From NCBI GenBank assembly GCA_039654915.1, contig CM077600.1, forward strand, positions 28,269,992 through 28,333,991: a DNA stretch of 64,000 bases, in the 5' to 3' direction. The DNA is from Aquilaria yunnanensis. Its lineage: Eukaryota > Streptophyta > Magnoliopsida > Malvales > Thymelaeaceae. Both the position numbers and the translations under genes were made by a program. Positions 24,800-37,734 of the stretch are shown here, piece by piece (within the stretch, counting starts at the first letter, position 1; the number at the start of each line of letters is the position of its first letter). The notes beneath the pieces are model-generated. The model had not been told where the DNA came from. It ran no database searches and saw only the letters and a program-made list of their open reading frames with translations.

Positions 24800-25500
24800 G
24801 GTTCAGCCTACCTCCATCCTTCCCCACTCCCCTCCGCCTCCGCCGCCCTTGGCGCCATAACTGCTATTGTTGTCCCTGCTTCTGGGACATCCTAATAATC
24901 CTCATTCACACCTTTGCCACTTTAACTCTTTCCTCCTAGTTCCTGAATCCGTCGAAACTTCAGCTTTATCTTTGCTTGACTCAATATCATTCGAGACTTC
25001 AAGTGAAACATCGTCGAACTCATCGGCTGCTTCAAAATCTTCTTCATCTTCCTTTTCCTCTTCTAGGCCTTCTTCTATTTCATATTCTTTGTCTGCGTTA
25101 GAGAGTTGATGGCCTAGAAACCGAGATCGAAGCAACTTGAAGAAAGCTAGAATGCTAATTCGGGAGGTAGTGGTTGTGGACAAAAATAAGCCGAACGATG
25201 AAGGAAGCGAATAGAAACGGAGAATTGGGTCGTGTTTGGTTGCTAAGAAAATGGGAGAAACTAAGGAGATAGAGACAACAAGAACAAGCTAAGATTTGAT
25301 ATGAAGCAGACGATGGTATCGATTGAGCTGAGCACAGATGAAATTCCAGAGACAATCCGGTGAACGGAGTGGTGAGGCTGTTATGTAGTGGGAACTGGCA
25401 CCTGTGCTAGGCGGCGTTGGAGACGTTGCTTTCTGACGGCACTTTTCGACCTATCCAGAGCAATTTGAGATTTGATGAGGCATCTGATCCTTTATTTGCA
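24800..25500 (-). pseudogene. Unrecognised gene-like fragment in MULE left arm
   Basis: The minus strand at 24902-25183 has a 93-residue frame with a very acidic central stretch (E-E-G-L-E-E-E-K-E-D-E-E-D-F) after a basic start. The composition (pyrimidine-rich on the other strand, GC above the surroundings) resembles captured exon sequence more than intergenic DNA. No family is recognised. The right arm (30015-30470) may be the continuation, cut off by the hAT insertion. Confidence 0.3.
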
Positions 25501-26295
25501 AGCACCTGCTCCTTTTTAGAGCCTGTACAGAGGGCTGTAAATTTTTTGGATCGGGTTCAGGTCGGAACCCGAAATCTGCAAACAACTTCTCCATCCGAAA
25601 AACATGACCCAACCCGACCCTATTTATTAGCTCAACCTGAATCGACACTAACCTGAAATAAATCGGGTTATGTTAGGTTTTGGACCTGGAAATGAATAAA
25701 AAAAAAGACAAGCCATTTACAAATTACACATGTCATTGCCGACACATATCAGGATTCAAAAACACACATTTTTTAACCTAAAAGCAACTTTATAACACAT
25801 ATTATAGTCATAAGTTAATCCAACACATACACATTACATTTGCCAATATTGTCATTAGCTAATTCATAAGTCAATTAACTTGCTGCAAAATCATGGGCCA
25901 TAAATGGCAACAAGCCAACAACAGCAACAAAAATAGTCCATAAGCAACAACAACCAAAGAAAAACCAACAGTAGCAAGCCAATAATGTGGCAATTCTCCA
26001 CAACAACAACCACCGCCAGTAACAAACTAGTAAAATAAATAAAAGATTATACTAGTGTAATTAGTATAATTGTTAAGATAAAGTACAAACTCAATTTAAA
26101 TTTGAACTTACCAATTACCACAAAAATAAACTAACTATCAAGCAACATCAACAACGAGTGGTGCAGATGGAATGGACTCTAAATCTTAGAAAAAGGAAAA
26201 AAAAATAAAATAAAGAAATTAAGCACTTAATAAGTTAATTAAACCAAATGTTCCGTATTAATATTGGGCAAAATAAAATAAAATTTACCTTTGAT

Positions 26296-29001
26296 CTAGC
26301 TTTTCAATTTCAAGCAATTGTTATTCAATATTGATAGGCCCCTCCTCAATGTAGCTCTCATCAAATCTTGTGCACAAACAAGCACATCTACTATTTTTTT
26401 GGACAATGAACTCTGATATCTGAAGGGCTAAGCTAACCCTCAGAAAAAAGGAGGATTGACCACCATCCTTGGAAGCCAGGATGACCATCCTCGGATAAAT
26501 GAATTGACCACCCTAGGAAGGCTGACATGCTGCATACCTTCAGAGACCCTAAAAGGACCTCGGTGGAACACGCCAAACCCATAGCCTCCAAAAACCACTA
26601 ACATAGTCCACCTGTTAATATGATGACTAAGCATAACCGCCCGCTAGCCCTAGGCCAGCTGGAAACCCTTCTCTTGAGGTATGGACCAAATGACCCTCGA
26701 ATCCGGCCATCCACATGTCTGAATCTCCTTCACTCGGGCAAAACACTCCTGTCCTAAAGCTCCTCTATATATACCTGGCGAGGCTCCTAGGTAAGATCAT
26801 CTGGATATACATTTCCCTACCTTTCCCTCTCACATCCTACCCTCCTAACGTACTAACTTGGGCGTTGAAGGTTCCTTCCCTAGTAATACTCCAGGGAGCC
26901 CCTTAATCCTTGTTCATTACTGCTACAGATATAACTCAAGCTAAGCACCTTCGAAGGCCAACATGTTATATATAGAGGATGTCCTGGAGCATCAAACTCC
27001 TAAAAGGATCAAGCATGTGACCACTGGTACTAAAACCTGATTCAGATACAACAATAGATACGATAATAGCCAAAATATCACGGGAAATCAAGGAAAATAT
27101 GGGAAACTTAGGGCTATTGACCTTCCACTAAGTAAGGACACTGAAGTCCTCATCACCATATTAGCAGTTCTCATCCAGATATTTATCCAACTCACTTTCA
27201 TCTTCAACACCACTAATGGCTTTCAATTGTTGCCATTGATTAACTAGGGTTACACTTGACATACATGTTGCTTAATCATCCAAATCTATAACATTGACAT
27301 CTAAAGTCCCAACTTGTTTCTTTCTACTTGAATGGTCACTTTGAGTTGAGTACATTGACTTGTACTCATTAAACAATTCTTTTAGACCAACCTTCACCTT
27401 TGCAATAAGTTTATCCGCCATGGGCTTAGGATAGATCTTTGCCGCTACAAAATCTAGGTACTCCATTTTATATTGTAGATCAAGTATAACAACAAAGAAG
27501 ATCATCATACTAATCTTTTCAGGATTATCCCAATATTTATCATATTTCTCATTCATTTTCAAAGCCTTATTAGAAAAGCTCTAATTATTATATATAATCA
27601 CAGCCCAGTCATGCAACAAGATATCAATAGAAGAAATCTCAAGGAAGTAAGTATTTATAGTGACATAAAAAGAACCAGAAACATGCAAAGTAAGATCATA
27701 AAAGTCTTTAATAATAGAGTAATATATTTCACTTTGTCCCAATCCTCCTTCTTAGGTTTCCCTAAACCTTCACATTCTAAAAGTTCATGAACATAAAAAG
27801 GATCTTAATCCTTATATGCAATAAATGCCATTTCAAATTTCAAGGTTATTTCAAGGTTACTTCAAGCATCAAATATGTTGAATTCCATCTAGTAAGGACA
27901 TCAAGACAAAATGAATACTTGGACTGAATTTTCTTATCCTCAATACAAATCTTAAACTTCAACAAACGTGTCAAAGATTGTCTAACATATCTCATAGCAT
28001 TATGGACACAAATAATAAAATCAAAAGCTAGCTTAAGTCCTTTATTCACTACCAACTTTATTATATGAGCCACACACATCATATAAAGAAAGTTACCATT
28101 TTGAATACTTTTCACCCTAGGATTATTAATCATTTTCCTCTTCAAATAGACAATAATTCTATTATTAGAACTTGTATTATCCACAATAATGGTCATCAAA
28201 TTCTTAATGCCCCAAGTACCCAAGGCTTTTTCAATTTCCTTGTCAATTGTTTCACCCTTATGTCCAGAAATTGGGCAGAAGTTCAAGATTCTTTTTTGCA
28301 ATGTCCATTCATTATCAATGAAATGAGTGATGACACACATGCAGTTAATTCTTTGAATTGAAGTCAATGTGTCAATTGTTATGGACACCCATTTAGAATT
28401 AGATATTAAAAACTTTTTCAGATTCTCTCTTTCATCGACAAGGACTTGATGATAATTTTTTGAAACAGTTATCCTAGATGGTACTTGAAGTTTAGGGTTA
28501 GAGAATATTGCAAAAACTTCTAAATCCATTTCCTTCAACAAATTGGAAAGGAAGTTCATCCATGATAACCATATAAGCTAAGGCCTTCCTACAGGCATCC
28601 AAATCAAACCTCCAATTACTCAAGACAATACCCCCTCCCCCCCAATTCCCTTTGCCAAATTAATAGTTGCTTGATTTTTTCTTTTGATTCCCTTACATTT
28701 ATACTCAATGTGATTTTTCAAATTAGTGGTGTCATGCTTCTTACCATCACAATTATAAACAAAAACACAATGGACGCACTCGCATTTCTTTTGGTTGCCG
28801 CCTTCAACAAACTTAAAGTGAGCCCAATAGTTAGTTCTTTTCTTGCCCCCACTCCTACTTGCCTTCATGTTTTTTTTTGCTTATCTCAATGGCATCATCA
28901 TTGCCAACAGTTTCAGTAGTAGTTGAAGCTGGTGTTTGGTGACTTTGCTCTATGTTTGTTCCATCACTGTCAAAATCTTCCCTACCAACATTACTTGCCA
29001 T
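26296..29001 (-). pseudogene. hAT transposase, broken by frameshifts, stops and an insertion
   Basis: Reading begins near an ATG at 29001 (M-A-S-N-V-G), shifts frame in an A-run near 28870 and continues as a BED finger (28620-28868: Y-W-A-H-F, C-x2-C, then H and C in H-D-T-T-N-L-K-N-H-I-E). The central region at 27846-28559 contains I-T-I-D-T-L-T-S, A-H-I-I-K-L-V-V and L-T-R-W-N-S-T-Y. The segment 27272-27562 has K-Y-W-D-N and Y-K-M-E-Y-L-D. The hATC domain follows at about 26985-27210 (E-S-E-L-D-K-Y-L and S-E-S-G-F-S-T) with two stops. Its last part (C-A-Q-D-L) reappears at 26296-26390, past an LTR-like insertion. It ends at TAG (26296-26298). Confidence 0.85.
26390..26980. mobile_element. 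LTR-like insertion splitting the hATC domain
   Basis: About 0.6 kb of non-hAT sequence lies between the two halves of the hATC coding region. It is more GC-rich than its host and holds a TATA-like element (CTATATATACC near 26763) and a tail (ACTTGGGCGTTGAAGG followed by GGAGCCCC) of the kind common in the R-U5 part of plant Gypsy LTRs. Plausible ends are TGATATCTGAAGG and GGCCAACA, but I could not match a target duplication. A solo LTR is the best reading. Confidence 0.5.
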
Positions 29002-30502
29002 CTGAAAAAAAAAATTAGTAAGTAACATTGTGGAGATCAATAGAGAAGTTATTGATAGATAAGTTAGTAATAGAGAAATAACCATAAATAAAATAGAGAA
29101 TTGCTTAATTTTCCATCTTTTAGAGTTTACAATAATCCGTCCATTCAACATGTGAACTAGTCAACCAACATCAAAAAATAGAAATGACTTACAAGAATTG
29201 CAAATTCCAATTGAACTCAATCAATTAATCAAATTAGCAGGACAAATAGAAAAGTTTTAAAGATTGCAATATGGTTCGACTTCCATCACTCTCAAAGAGC
29301 TAATATTCAATCAATTAATCAAATTCAAACTAAGCTAATATTCATCAATCATCAAACAAAACATTGCAATTGATTTTAAAACTTCTTTGAAATGATTTAC
29401 CTAGACCTAATTTTCAATTGAAAATTTGAAACTTATGTTTAGTGAGTCCGTCTCAGCGTAAGCAGCAGCAGGCAGAAGAGGTAAGAGAGAATGAGCTCCG
29501 AAAAGAGAAGTTCGGCATGTAGTGCCACTGGCAGCCATTAAAGTCCATCTTAGAGTGTGGAGTTAAGGGCGACAGTGAGATGAAGGGAAATGAGCGGCAG
29601 AGCTATAGGCCTACAATGGGTTAAAGACTAAGGATGGATGGACGGCGGACGGATGGTGTTTTAGGCCGACTAGGCAATTTGAAAACAGCATAGCAAAGCT
29701 GAGTGTGTAAGCATCTGAGCAATGCAAAAAACGAGCTGAGTGGGGTTACTAGTTAGGGTTAGGTGTAGGAATGTTGGTATAAATTTAGTGAGCTGGGTTT
29801 AGGAGTAGAGATTAGGGAATTAGGGATAGCAAGTTTAGGCCTTAACATTCAGGTTGGGTTGGGTGGACTCAGATTCAACCGGGTGGATTTAGATTCGACC
29901 TGAACCAACCCATTTTTTAGGTTAACCCGAATGGCCTTAATTTACCTCTCTAACCCGACCCTAACCCAAAAAATTAGGTCGGGTTTCAGGTTCGAGCTAA
30001 ATGTTTTTACCCTTATATGTACAATTCTTAAATTTCGAGCGATGAATCTAGCGACATCGACAGGGTCTGATTCTAGTATGCTTGTGTCACATAGGTTTGG
30101 AGCCAGAAGTAGAGGAACGATGGATGAATCAAAGGTGATGACTTTTGAGAACAGGGAAAATAAAGATTTGCCCTTCAATTAAGTAGTTGTTGGCTTTTGA
30201 TCTTCACGAAAATTGAGCTTATTATGATAGGAATAAGATGGAGGCTAGAAGAGCATGGAAAAGTTGGGGATGAGTCTAATTGAGGGCAGGGCCTAACTCG
30301 TTATAAACAAAAAAGTTAAGGGACAAAGTTTTAATGGAAGAAGGCTAGGAGGGCAAAATCAGGTATTTCCCTTTTTCTGTGGTTATGGTGGATGACAAAG
30401 TTAATTTATGAGGGGGTAAGTGAAGGCATTTGAAATAGTGAGGACAAAAATATATGTTTAACTGAACCTTCAAGGGATTTTTGTAATTTTCCCAATCTTA
30501 AA

Positions 30503-32345
30503 CTGTAATCTCATTATCACATTAAGTAGTTTTTCAATTATCTTAGTTTTTTCATAAGAAATTCTTATTTTTATTTGAATCAAACGTAAAAAAAAATTAT
30601 AAGAATAATATATTGCAGCTTTCCTATGATTACTTATAAACAAAATATTAAATTAGTTTTCTTTTCGGCTGAGGGTTTTTTTTACATATTGAAAAAAAAT
30701 AACTAAATAGGGAAAGCCCTCCAAATAATGTGTCTTCTTAGGTTTTTTTTCAATGAAACTTTTTGCCACTGTAAACTCTATCATCTCTTTTTAAAGAGAT
30801 CTAATTTTTTGACATTAATTAATCTGTTAAAAACAGCGGATTTGTAGGACATGTGCGTGCCTCATACTTAATGTACGTCTCTTCGTTAATTACTAATCAC
30901 GAGAGCTCATGTGTAGCTGTAGGATTATATGTAAATTTATAATAATGGAATATAACAGTGAAAAGTAATATTGTTTTATAGCCTATGCAAATTACAAAAA
31001 CAAGCACGTGAATGGGTGAGAATGGGGCCAAGCAGACAAAAGCATATTAAGAAGATCTCATCTCTTGCAAGGAGTTGCCGTAGCAGCTTCTGTAGATAAG
31101 ACAAAATAAATAAATAAAAAAGAGTATGGAAAAAAAGTTTTACTTGTTTAACTGACTTTGTAGGTTGTAAGATATATAAATGAAGTAAATGATAATAGAA
31201 ATTATTAAAAATAAGAGATAATTAACAATTTAATATTGTAAAATGTAAGTAAATAAATGAGATAAATTTTAAAGAATTAGTTGTTTCTTTGAAATGTTAT
31301 AGATGGGCAAGCATCTTGAGAATTAATAATGCTTAAAATTTAATAAGGATTAAAAATTATAAGTCATGGTAAATAATGAATGGAATTAAAGAGAAAGAAA
31401 ATAAATAGAAGAAATCAGTTAACAGAAATACTATTATAAATAAAGTAAACGGATGTTGAAAAGGAAAAAAAAATGCATATACTATTATATAAATACACAC
31501 ACACATATTTATGATACTAGTAGATAAAATGGAAAATATGATGATAAATAAATTTTAAAAAATAGGAAATAAGTTGCAGTCATTTTGATATATTATTAAA
31601 TAATTTATTAGAAATTTTTTTTGTGAAATGTTTGTGAAATAAATGAAATCAATGACATTTAAGATAAAAAAAAAAAAGACAAAGACAAAGACTCAATTAA
31701 CACAAAAAATTGTTGGAAGGAACAAAAAAAGAAATGGGAGTTAATGTAAAAGTCGAGTTAATTAAAACATGAAAAGAGAGTTAGTGTATTAGCAGTAAGT
31801 AAATTTATTAATAAAAGTAAATGCAAATAGAAAGGGGAGATGGTGTAATGGAAAAATATTTTCAGTTTTAGAATCCCTAAAATTTTTCAATAATATTCAT
31901 CAATTTGTTTTTACAGTATTGATCAACATAAAAATGTTTCATCCTATTGGTGTGGAAGAAGAATACAAAGTGAAGTGAAGCATGAATAATTAAGGGCACA
32001 AAGGTCTCTAAGACATATTCAGGTCAATAGTAGGTATTTTAGAATATGACGACCAAGATGCGAAGAACATGAGAAAAAAGCAATATGATGCATGAATAAG
32101 CGGTTGAAATGTAAAAAAAAAAAAAATTGATTGACTATTGTACTTAAAAAATAATTAAATTTGGTGAACTAGCATTTATAGTAAAAAGTATTTAAAAAAT
32201 AAGAAAAGCATTTATGAGATATAAAAAGTGATGAAGGGTTAAGAAGAGCATTGGCACCACATTTTTTTTTGGAAAACAACACTTCATTCCTAAATTTTTT
32301 ACTCTTTTACCAAATCAATCCTAAAAGTTATCAAATTTATACTCA
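30503..32345. other. AT-rich intergenic DNA, no gene seen
   Basis: Long runs of A and T, no ORF worth reporting, and no structured repeat beyond simple A-rich tracts. Confidence 0.6.
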
Positions 32346-32349
32346 ATTC

Positions 32350-35070
32350 TTAATTTTCCTAAAATAAACTGGTTCAAATTCAGGGAGTCATCGGGTCACC
32401 ATCAAGCCCCTAAAAGTGAGTTAGTAACACCTAAAAATGAATCAGTCATTACTAGTTCACTTTTAGGGGGGGGGTTTTCTGGTTCTTCATCAAGCCCATA
32501 AAAGTGAATTAGTAACCCCCCTAATGTAACCCATTCTAGAATGTTCTAGAATGATTTATATTTAGAGAATCATTAGTTCACTTTCAGGGGTCTAATGATG
32601 AACCAGTGAGGACTAGTGCACATTTAGGGGATCACTAATTTACTTTTAGGGGCCTAAAAATGAACTAATGACCCCCTAAAAGTGAACTAGCAAGGAGTAG
32701 TTCATATTTATGGGAGTCACTAGTTCACTTTCAAGGGCTTAATAGTGAACCAGTGGCCTTCTGAAAGTGAATAAGTGAGAATTGATTCACATTTAGAGGG
32801 GTTACTGGTTCACTTTCAGGGGCCTAAAAGTGAACCAATGACCCTTTGAAAGTAAACTAATGAGCACTGGTTCACATTTAGGGGACTCACTAGTTTACTT
32901 TTTGGGGCCTAACGATGAATCAATGACCTTCTGAAAGTGAACTAATGAAGACTGGTTCATGTTTAGGGGGGTCACTAGTTGACTTTCATGGGGTCACTGC
33001 TTCATTGCCAGGGGCCTGACGGTGAACCAGTGACCCTTTGAAAGTGAACTAGTGAGGACTGGTTCATATTTAGAGGTTCATTGGTTCATTGTCAGGAGCC
33101 TGAAAGTGAACCAGTGACACCCTAAAAGTGAATCACTGAGGATTGATTCACAATCAGGGGATCCTTGCTTCAGATTCAAGGGCCTGATAGAGAACCAATG
33201 ACCCCCTGTATGTGAACCGATAAGCACGGGTTCACAGTCAAGGGCCTGATTGAAAACTAGTGATACCCTTGAATGTGAACCAATAAGCACTGGTTTACAT
33301 TCAGGGAGTCCCTGGGTCACAGTCAAAGGCCTAATTTAGAACCAGTGACTCTCCTTAAAGTGAATCGTTAAGTACCAGTTTACATTCAGGAACTTCCTAG
33401 TTCACAGTGATGAGCCTAAAGGAGAACTGATGACCTCTTAAATATGAACCAGTAAGTACTAGTTCCTATTCAAGAGGTCCCTAATTCATAGTCAGAGGCC
33501 TGATTGAGAACCAATGACCCCCTTAAAATATGAACCGGTAAGTACTGGTTCACATTCAGGGGGTCCATGATTCATAGTCAGATGCCTAATTGAGAATCGG
33601 TGACCCCCTTGAATATGAACCGGTAAGTACTAGTTCACATTCAAAGGGTTCCTAGTTCATAGTTAGGGGCCTAATGGAAAACTAATGACCCCTTTAAAGT
33701 GGGCCATTAAGTACTGGTTCACAATTATGGGCTTGAATGAGAACCAGTGACTCTCTGAATGTGAAACTGTAAGTACCGATTCACCTTCACAGGGTCCCTG
33801 GTTCACAGTTAGGGGCCTGATTGAGAATCAGTGACTCCCCTGAATGTGAACCGGTAAGTGCTGGTTCAAATTTAAAAGGTCTCTAGTTCACGGTCAGGGA
33901 CCTGATTGAGAACCAATGACCCTCTTCAAAGTGGACCATTAAGTACTAGTTCACATTCAAGGGGTCCCTACTTCATAGTCAGGGACCTGATTCAGAACTA
34001 GTGACCCCCCTTAAAGTTAACTATTAAGTACTGATTCACACTCAGAGGGTCCCTGGTTCACATTTAGGGGGTTCCTGATCCACATTTCGGGGCCGAATGG
34101 ATAACTAGTGACTCCCTTGAATGTAAACCGATTAGTACTATTTCACATTCAGGAGGTCCCTGGTGCACAGTCAGAGGCCTAATTGAGAACCAATGACCCC
34201 ATTTAAAGTGGAACATTAAGTACTGGTCCACATTCAATGGGTTCTTGGTTCACTGTCTAGGGCATGATTGAGAACCAGTGACCCCCTCAAAGTGGACCGT
34301 TAAGTACTGGTTCTATTCAAGGGGTCCCTGGTGCATAGTTAAGGCCTGATTGAGAACTAGTGACTCTGTTCAAAGTGGACCATTAAGTACTAGTTCACAT
34401 TTAGGGCCTTGGCAGAGAACTATGACCCCCCTCAAAATGGACCGCTAAGTACTGGTTTACATTTATGGTCTTGATGAAGAACCAACAACCCCTTAAATGT
34501 GAACCAGTAAATACTGGTCCACATTCAAAGGATCCTTGATTCACTGTCTGAGGCGTAATTGATAACCAATGACCCCCCTTAAAGTGGACCGTTAAGTACT
34601 GGTTAATATTTAGGGGGTCCCTTGTTCATATTCAGGAGTTTGATGGAGAACCAATGACCTCCTTGAATGTGAAACGGTAAAGCACTGGTTCACATTCCAG
34701 GTACGCCTGGTTCACAGTCAGGGTCTAATTGAGAACCAGTGATGTCCCTTTAAGTGGACCGTTAAGTACTAGTTTGCATTTAGGGGGTCTTTGGTTCACA
34801 TTCAGGGGCCTAAATGGAGAACCAGTGTTCCCCCTCAAAGTGGACTATTAAATACTGGTTCACATTCAGGGGGTTTCTTGTTCACATTTAGGGGCCTAAT
34901 GGATAACCAGTGAGCCCGTTGAATGTGAACCGGTAAGTACTGGCTTACATTCAAGGGGTTTCTGGTTCACAGTCAGAGGCTTGATTGAGAACCAATAAAC
35001 CTCCTCAAAGTGGCCCGTTATGTATTGGTTCACAGTCCGGGGGTCCCTGGTTCATATTCAGGTGTCTCAT
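32350..35070. repeat. 84-85 bp tandem satellite with dyad symmetry
   Basis: About 30 copies of a unit built from GGTTCACATTCA, GGGGTCCCTGGTTCACAGTC, GGCCTGATTGAGAACCAGTG, ACCCCCTTGAATGTGAACC and GGTAAGTACT. Successive GGTTCAC positions at 33547, 33632, 33716, 33863 and 33948 give spacings of 84-85 bp, with a shorter deleted copy near 33778. Each unit is nearly its own inverse: GAATGTGAACC and GGTTCACATTC face each other across about 10 bases at every unit junction. Copies at the left edge (32350-33100) are more diverged and centre on CACTTTCAGGGG. Open frames here (for example 33078-33326 minus) arise from the repeat. Confidence 0.93.
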
Positions 35071-35650
35071 AATGAACAGTTCTTTCTTTCTCAATTACTG
35101 GGCCAAAAAATAAAACGTATTATGCTCAATAAACCCTAGGAAAATCACTTTTCACCCTAGTAAAATCACTTTTCACTCCGTCACTCCTTGCTCCACCATT
35201 TCACCGATCTCTCCCGCTCACTTCCTTACTTTGTCACTTCGTGCTCCGTGCTCCACCAGTCTCTCAATTGATCTCACTCCCTGATCTGTGCTTCGTCGGT
35301 CCCTCGCAGTTCATTGCCTCACTGTGTCACTCTATGCTCTACCGGTCTCTAACCGTTCTCTACCCGCCCAACTCACCATTCTTGCCGTGTCGGTAAATAT
35401 CAGTGGCTTCAGGCAAGCGAAAAAACGTTATAAAGGAGTTACCATGTGATAACACACCGCCAATGATAAAACGACTTTCACCAATAAAACCATTTTGCTC
35501 TACTATCTTAGCTTACCTCGACCTAATGTCGCATGTATCCCATCCATCTCATTTGGTACCTTATATTAGATTATTGCTTCTCTAAAGTTTGCATGTTCTT
35601 AGATTTTCATGTATTCACGACATGATTTGCATTATTGTTCTTAAGCAAAG
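35071..35650. other. Pyrimidine-rich unique DNA, possible gene remnant
   Basis: The stretch at 35150-35400 is rich in CTCCGTCACTC/CTCCACC-type sequence like a plant 5' leader. It is followed by a 60-codon open frame (35403-35585, M-A-S-G-K-R-K-N). No family is recognised and the frame ends in a hydrophobic tail. It may be a captured first exon or chance. Confidence 0.25.
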
Positions 35651-37300
35651 ATCTTTAGAACTTAGTTCCAGAAAACCGTTTTAAAGTATGAACAAGCATT
35701 TGGTACTGTAACATAGCGATAACTATTTTTGAAAAAGCGTTTAGGGCTATAGAAAAGTGGTGTGCTATTTGAAAAGTGATTTCTTTGTCTTGAAAAGCGT
35801 TAGGTGATATAGAAAAATGATGGGCAGTTTGGAAAAGCGATATTAAGTATAAAGTGCGTTTGCCGCTATAGAAAAGCAATAACTGTTTAAAAAAGCGATA
35901 TCCAAGTTGGAAAAGCATTAATCACTGTCAAAAAGTGATTTGCACACATTTTCTTTCTATGAAAAACCTATCTGTTGCTTATGCCATTACGTCCGCAATT
36001 TCATTGATTTTTTATGACCTCATTCAATTTCTCACTATTTTATAGAATCGGCTGAGTTGTTTCAAAGGACATGAAAGTGTCAAGAATCTGCTCGATTGGT
36101 TTTACAACTTCCCAACAATCGTGAAAGATATGATTAGATGGATGGGTTTGTAAATAAGAGAAGTACATCAATTTAAATAATTTAGTAAACATTTTTCACA
36201 AGAATACTAACTTGTAAATATTTGAATTAAGATGAATTTCTCCTAAATTGATACGCAAAAAAAGTACAATATATAAGAGACGTACCTCAATTTAAATAAT
36301 TTGACATATATTACAAAAAAATCTCGAATTAAAACTTCAATTGTATCATAAACTGAAAAGTTCCAAGTTAGGTTCTAATTGTTACTTTTTCAACTTAGGA
36401 ATTAGTTATGTAAATTAAAGATTTTTTGTGCCGATATTAACCACCGCTTTTGAATTATTTATATTATAAATATCCAATTTTATTGTGACATAGCAATATT
36501 AGATAAAAAGTACAATTGACAGTGTATAAGTTAAATACTACTATATTTTAATATTAAGTTTTATAATTGCAATTATTTAGTTAAAAACTTATCAAATTAT
36601 ATGTGACTGGATGTTTTCTTTGTATCTTTTAATAAATCACCCTTAATTGGTAATAAAGATAAGTAACTACTCCCATTTGCAACACCGAATGCATTTTTAC
36701 CTTAACCAAAAAAATATCAAATTTCTTAAAATTATTAGAACATTTTTATCAGGTGATTTAAATAAGGATTTTAGTTGTTGTCGGACACTGTAACTAGAGA
36801 GGGGGTGAAGTGTTAGTTTTTTAAAATATGTGAGCAAACTGTATGTTAAGCTAAACTATAGGGAGGATTTTAATCATTTTCCCTTTTAGTCTTTTGCTTT
36901 CCATTTACCGCATTTTTTTTTACCTTATAAAAAGTTATATGTATTGAGATTTTAATCCACCACCACAATAAATACAAGTGCAACACTTTTTTCCTCCATT
37001 TAACGCTTTTTCAAACACATTATCATTTTTCATTGCCTCTTACCACTTTTCCAAATGCATTATCGTTTTTTCATAAGTTTCTATTTCAACGGTCTTGTTG
37101 CATTCTTATTGCTTTATTTATATCGACAATGCTTTCCCTTTTCTAGAAATGCTTTTGTTGTCCTAACACTTGACTCCATTTACTCTCACCTTTTAGTAAA
37201 AGTAAACTCATGTTTATCCTCCATTCCTCCTTATCACTTTTATAAAATGTCCTTTTCCAAATTTGCTTCTTTGCTTTTAACAATTTATTAAGGCACAATA
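35650..37300. mobile_element. Candidate non-autonomous element with inverted ~20-bp arrays
   Basis: The left array (about 35690-35940) repeats GAAAAGCGNTA roughly every 20 bp. The right array (about 36990-37290) repeats the inverse (NNCGCTTTTC, GCATTATCNTTTTTC) at the same spacing. Inverted subterminal arrays around about 1 kb of AT-rich DNA are typical of non-autonomous DNA transposons. Terminal repeats and a target duplication were not resolved, so borders are approximate. Confidence 0.4.
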
Positions 37301-37734
37301 AAAGCATTCCCACACTAAAAAAATGACTTAGTAAAAGTAAATGCGACTTCGTATTCACGGCAAGTGTCTATTTTTATAATAACTGCAATTCTCAGCATGT
37401 AGCATATAAGAACACTTTGAAGAAAAAATCCCTTTAACTTTTAACAAATTCTATTCAAATGAGTAAAATAACACAACTGCTAACCTGCAACTTAAACTTC
37501 TCCTTCATTCTTCATACTGTCACAAACTTTTCTTCATCTGTTGAATACCAAACTTGCATACTCTTTCCTTTATGTGATTATCAACATGGATAATCAATAA
37601 TGTAGGAATTCATCCAAAGAAAAATTGTAAGAATTTTGAACACTAACCGGCCTTTCTTAACTACTTCGTCTCCACACCCAATACATTTGTATTTACTTAT
37701 CTTTATGAACCAATCTACTTCACTACTAGAAAAA

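Larger units (their letters stand above)
25529..30014 (-). mobile_element. Decayed hAT transposon nested in the MULE
   Basis: The left end reads AGAGGGCTGTAAATTTTTTGG and the right end read inward AAGGGTAAAAACATTTAGC. Both ends carry clusters of GGGTTNGGGTCGG-type motifs (25545-25680 and 29850-30000), the subterminal signature of this hAT group. The flanks share only TGTAC (25524-25528 and 30018-30022), so the 8-bp duplication has decayed or the borders are off by a few bases. A broken minus-strand transposase fills the middle. Confidence 0.75.
24775..30493. mobile_element. Mutator-like element, host of nested insertions
   Basis: Terminal inverted repeats of about 27 bp: the left end reads TTAACAAAAATCCTTGAGG, and the right end read inward is GGGAAAATTACAAAAATCCC followed by TTGAAGGTTCAG. 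A 9-bp target duplication flanks it, AATCTTAGA (24766-24774) and AATCTTAAA (30494-30502), with one mismatch. A 9-bp duplication and this type of terminus fit MULEs. No MULE transposase is present. The two arms (24800-25528 and 30015-30470) look gene-derived but are unrecognised. Removing the inserted hAT at 25529-30014 leaves an element of about 1.2 kb. Confidence 0.7.

Noticed and set aside
33078..33326. 82-codon minus frame with internal repeats
   Set aside because: The repeat period equals the satellite unit, so it is a by-product of the array.
32350..35070. CRISPR-like array
   Set aside because: Units are contiguous and diverged without unique spacers, and the sequence is a plant chromosome.
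36780..36889. MULE terminus (TTTTAATCATTTTCCC facing left)
   Set aside because: It resembles a MULE end, but no inverted partner with a matching 9-bp flank was found.
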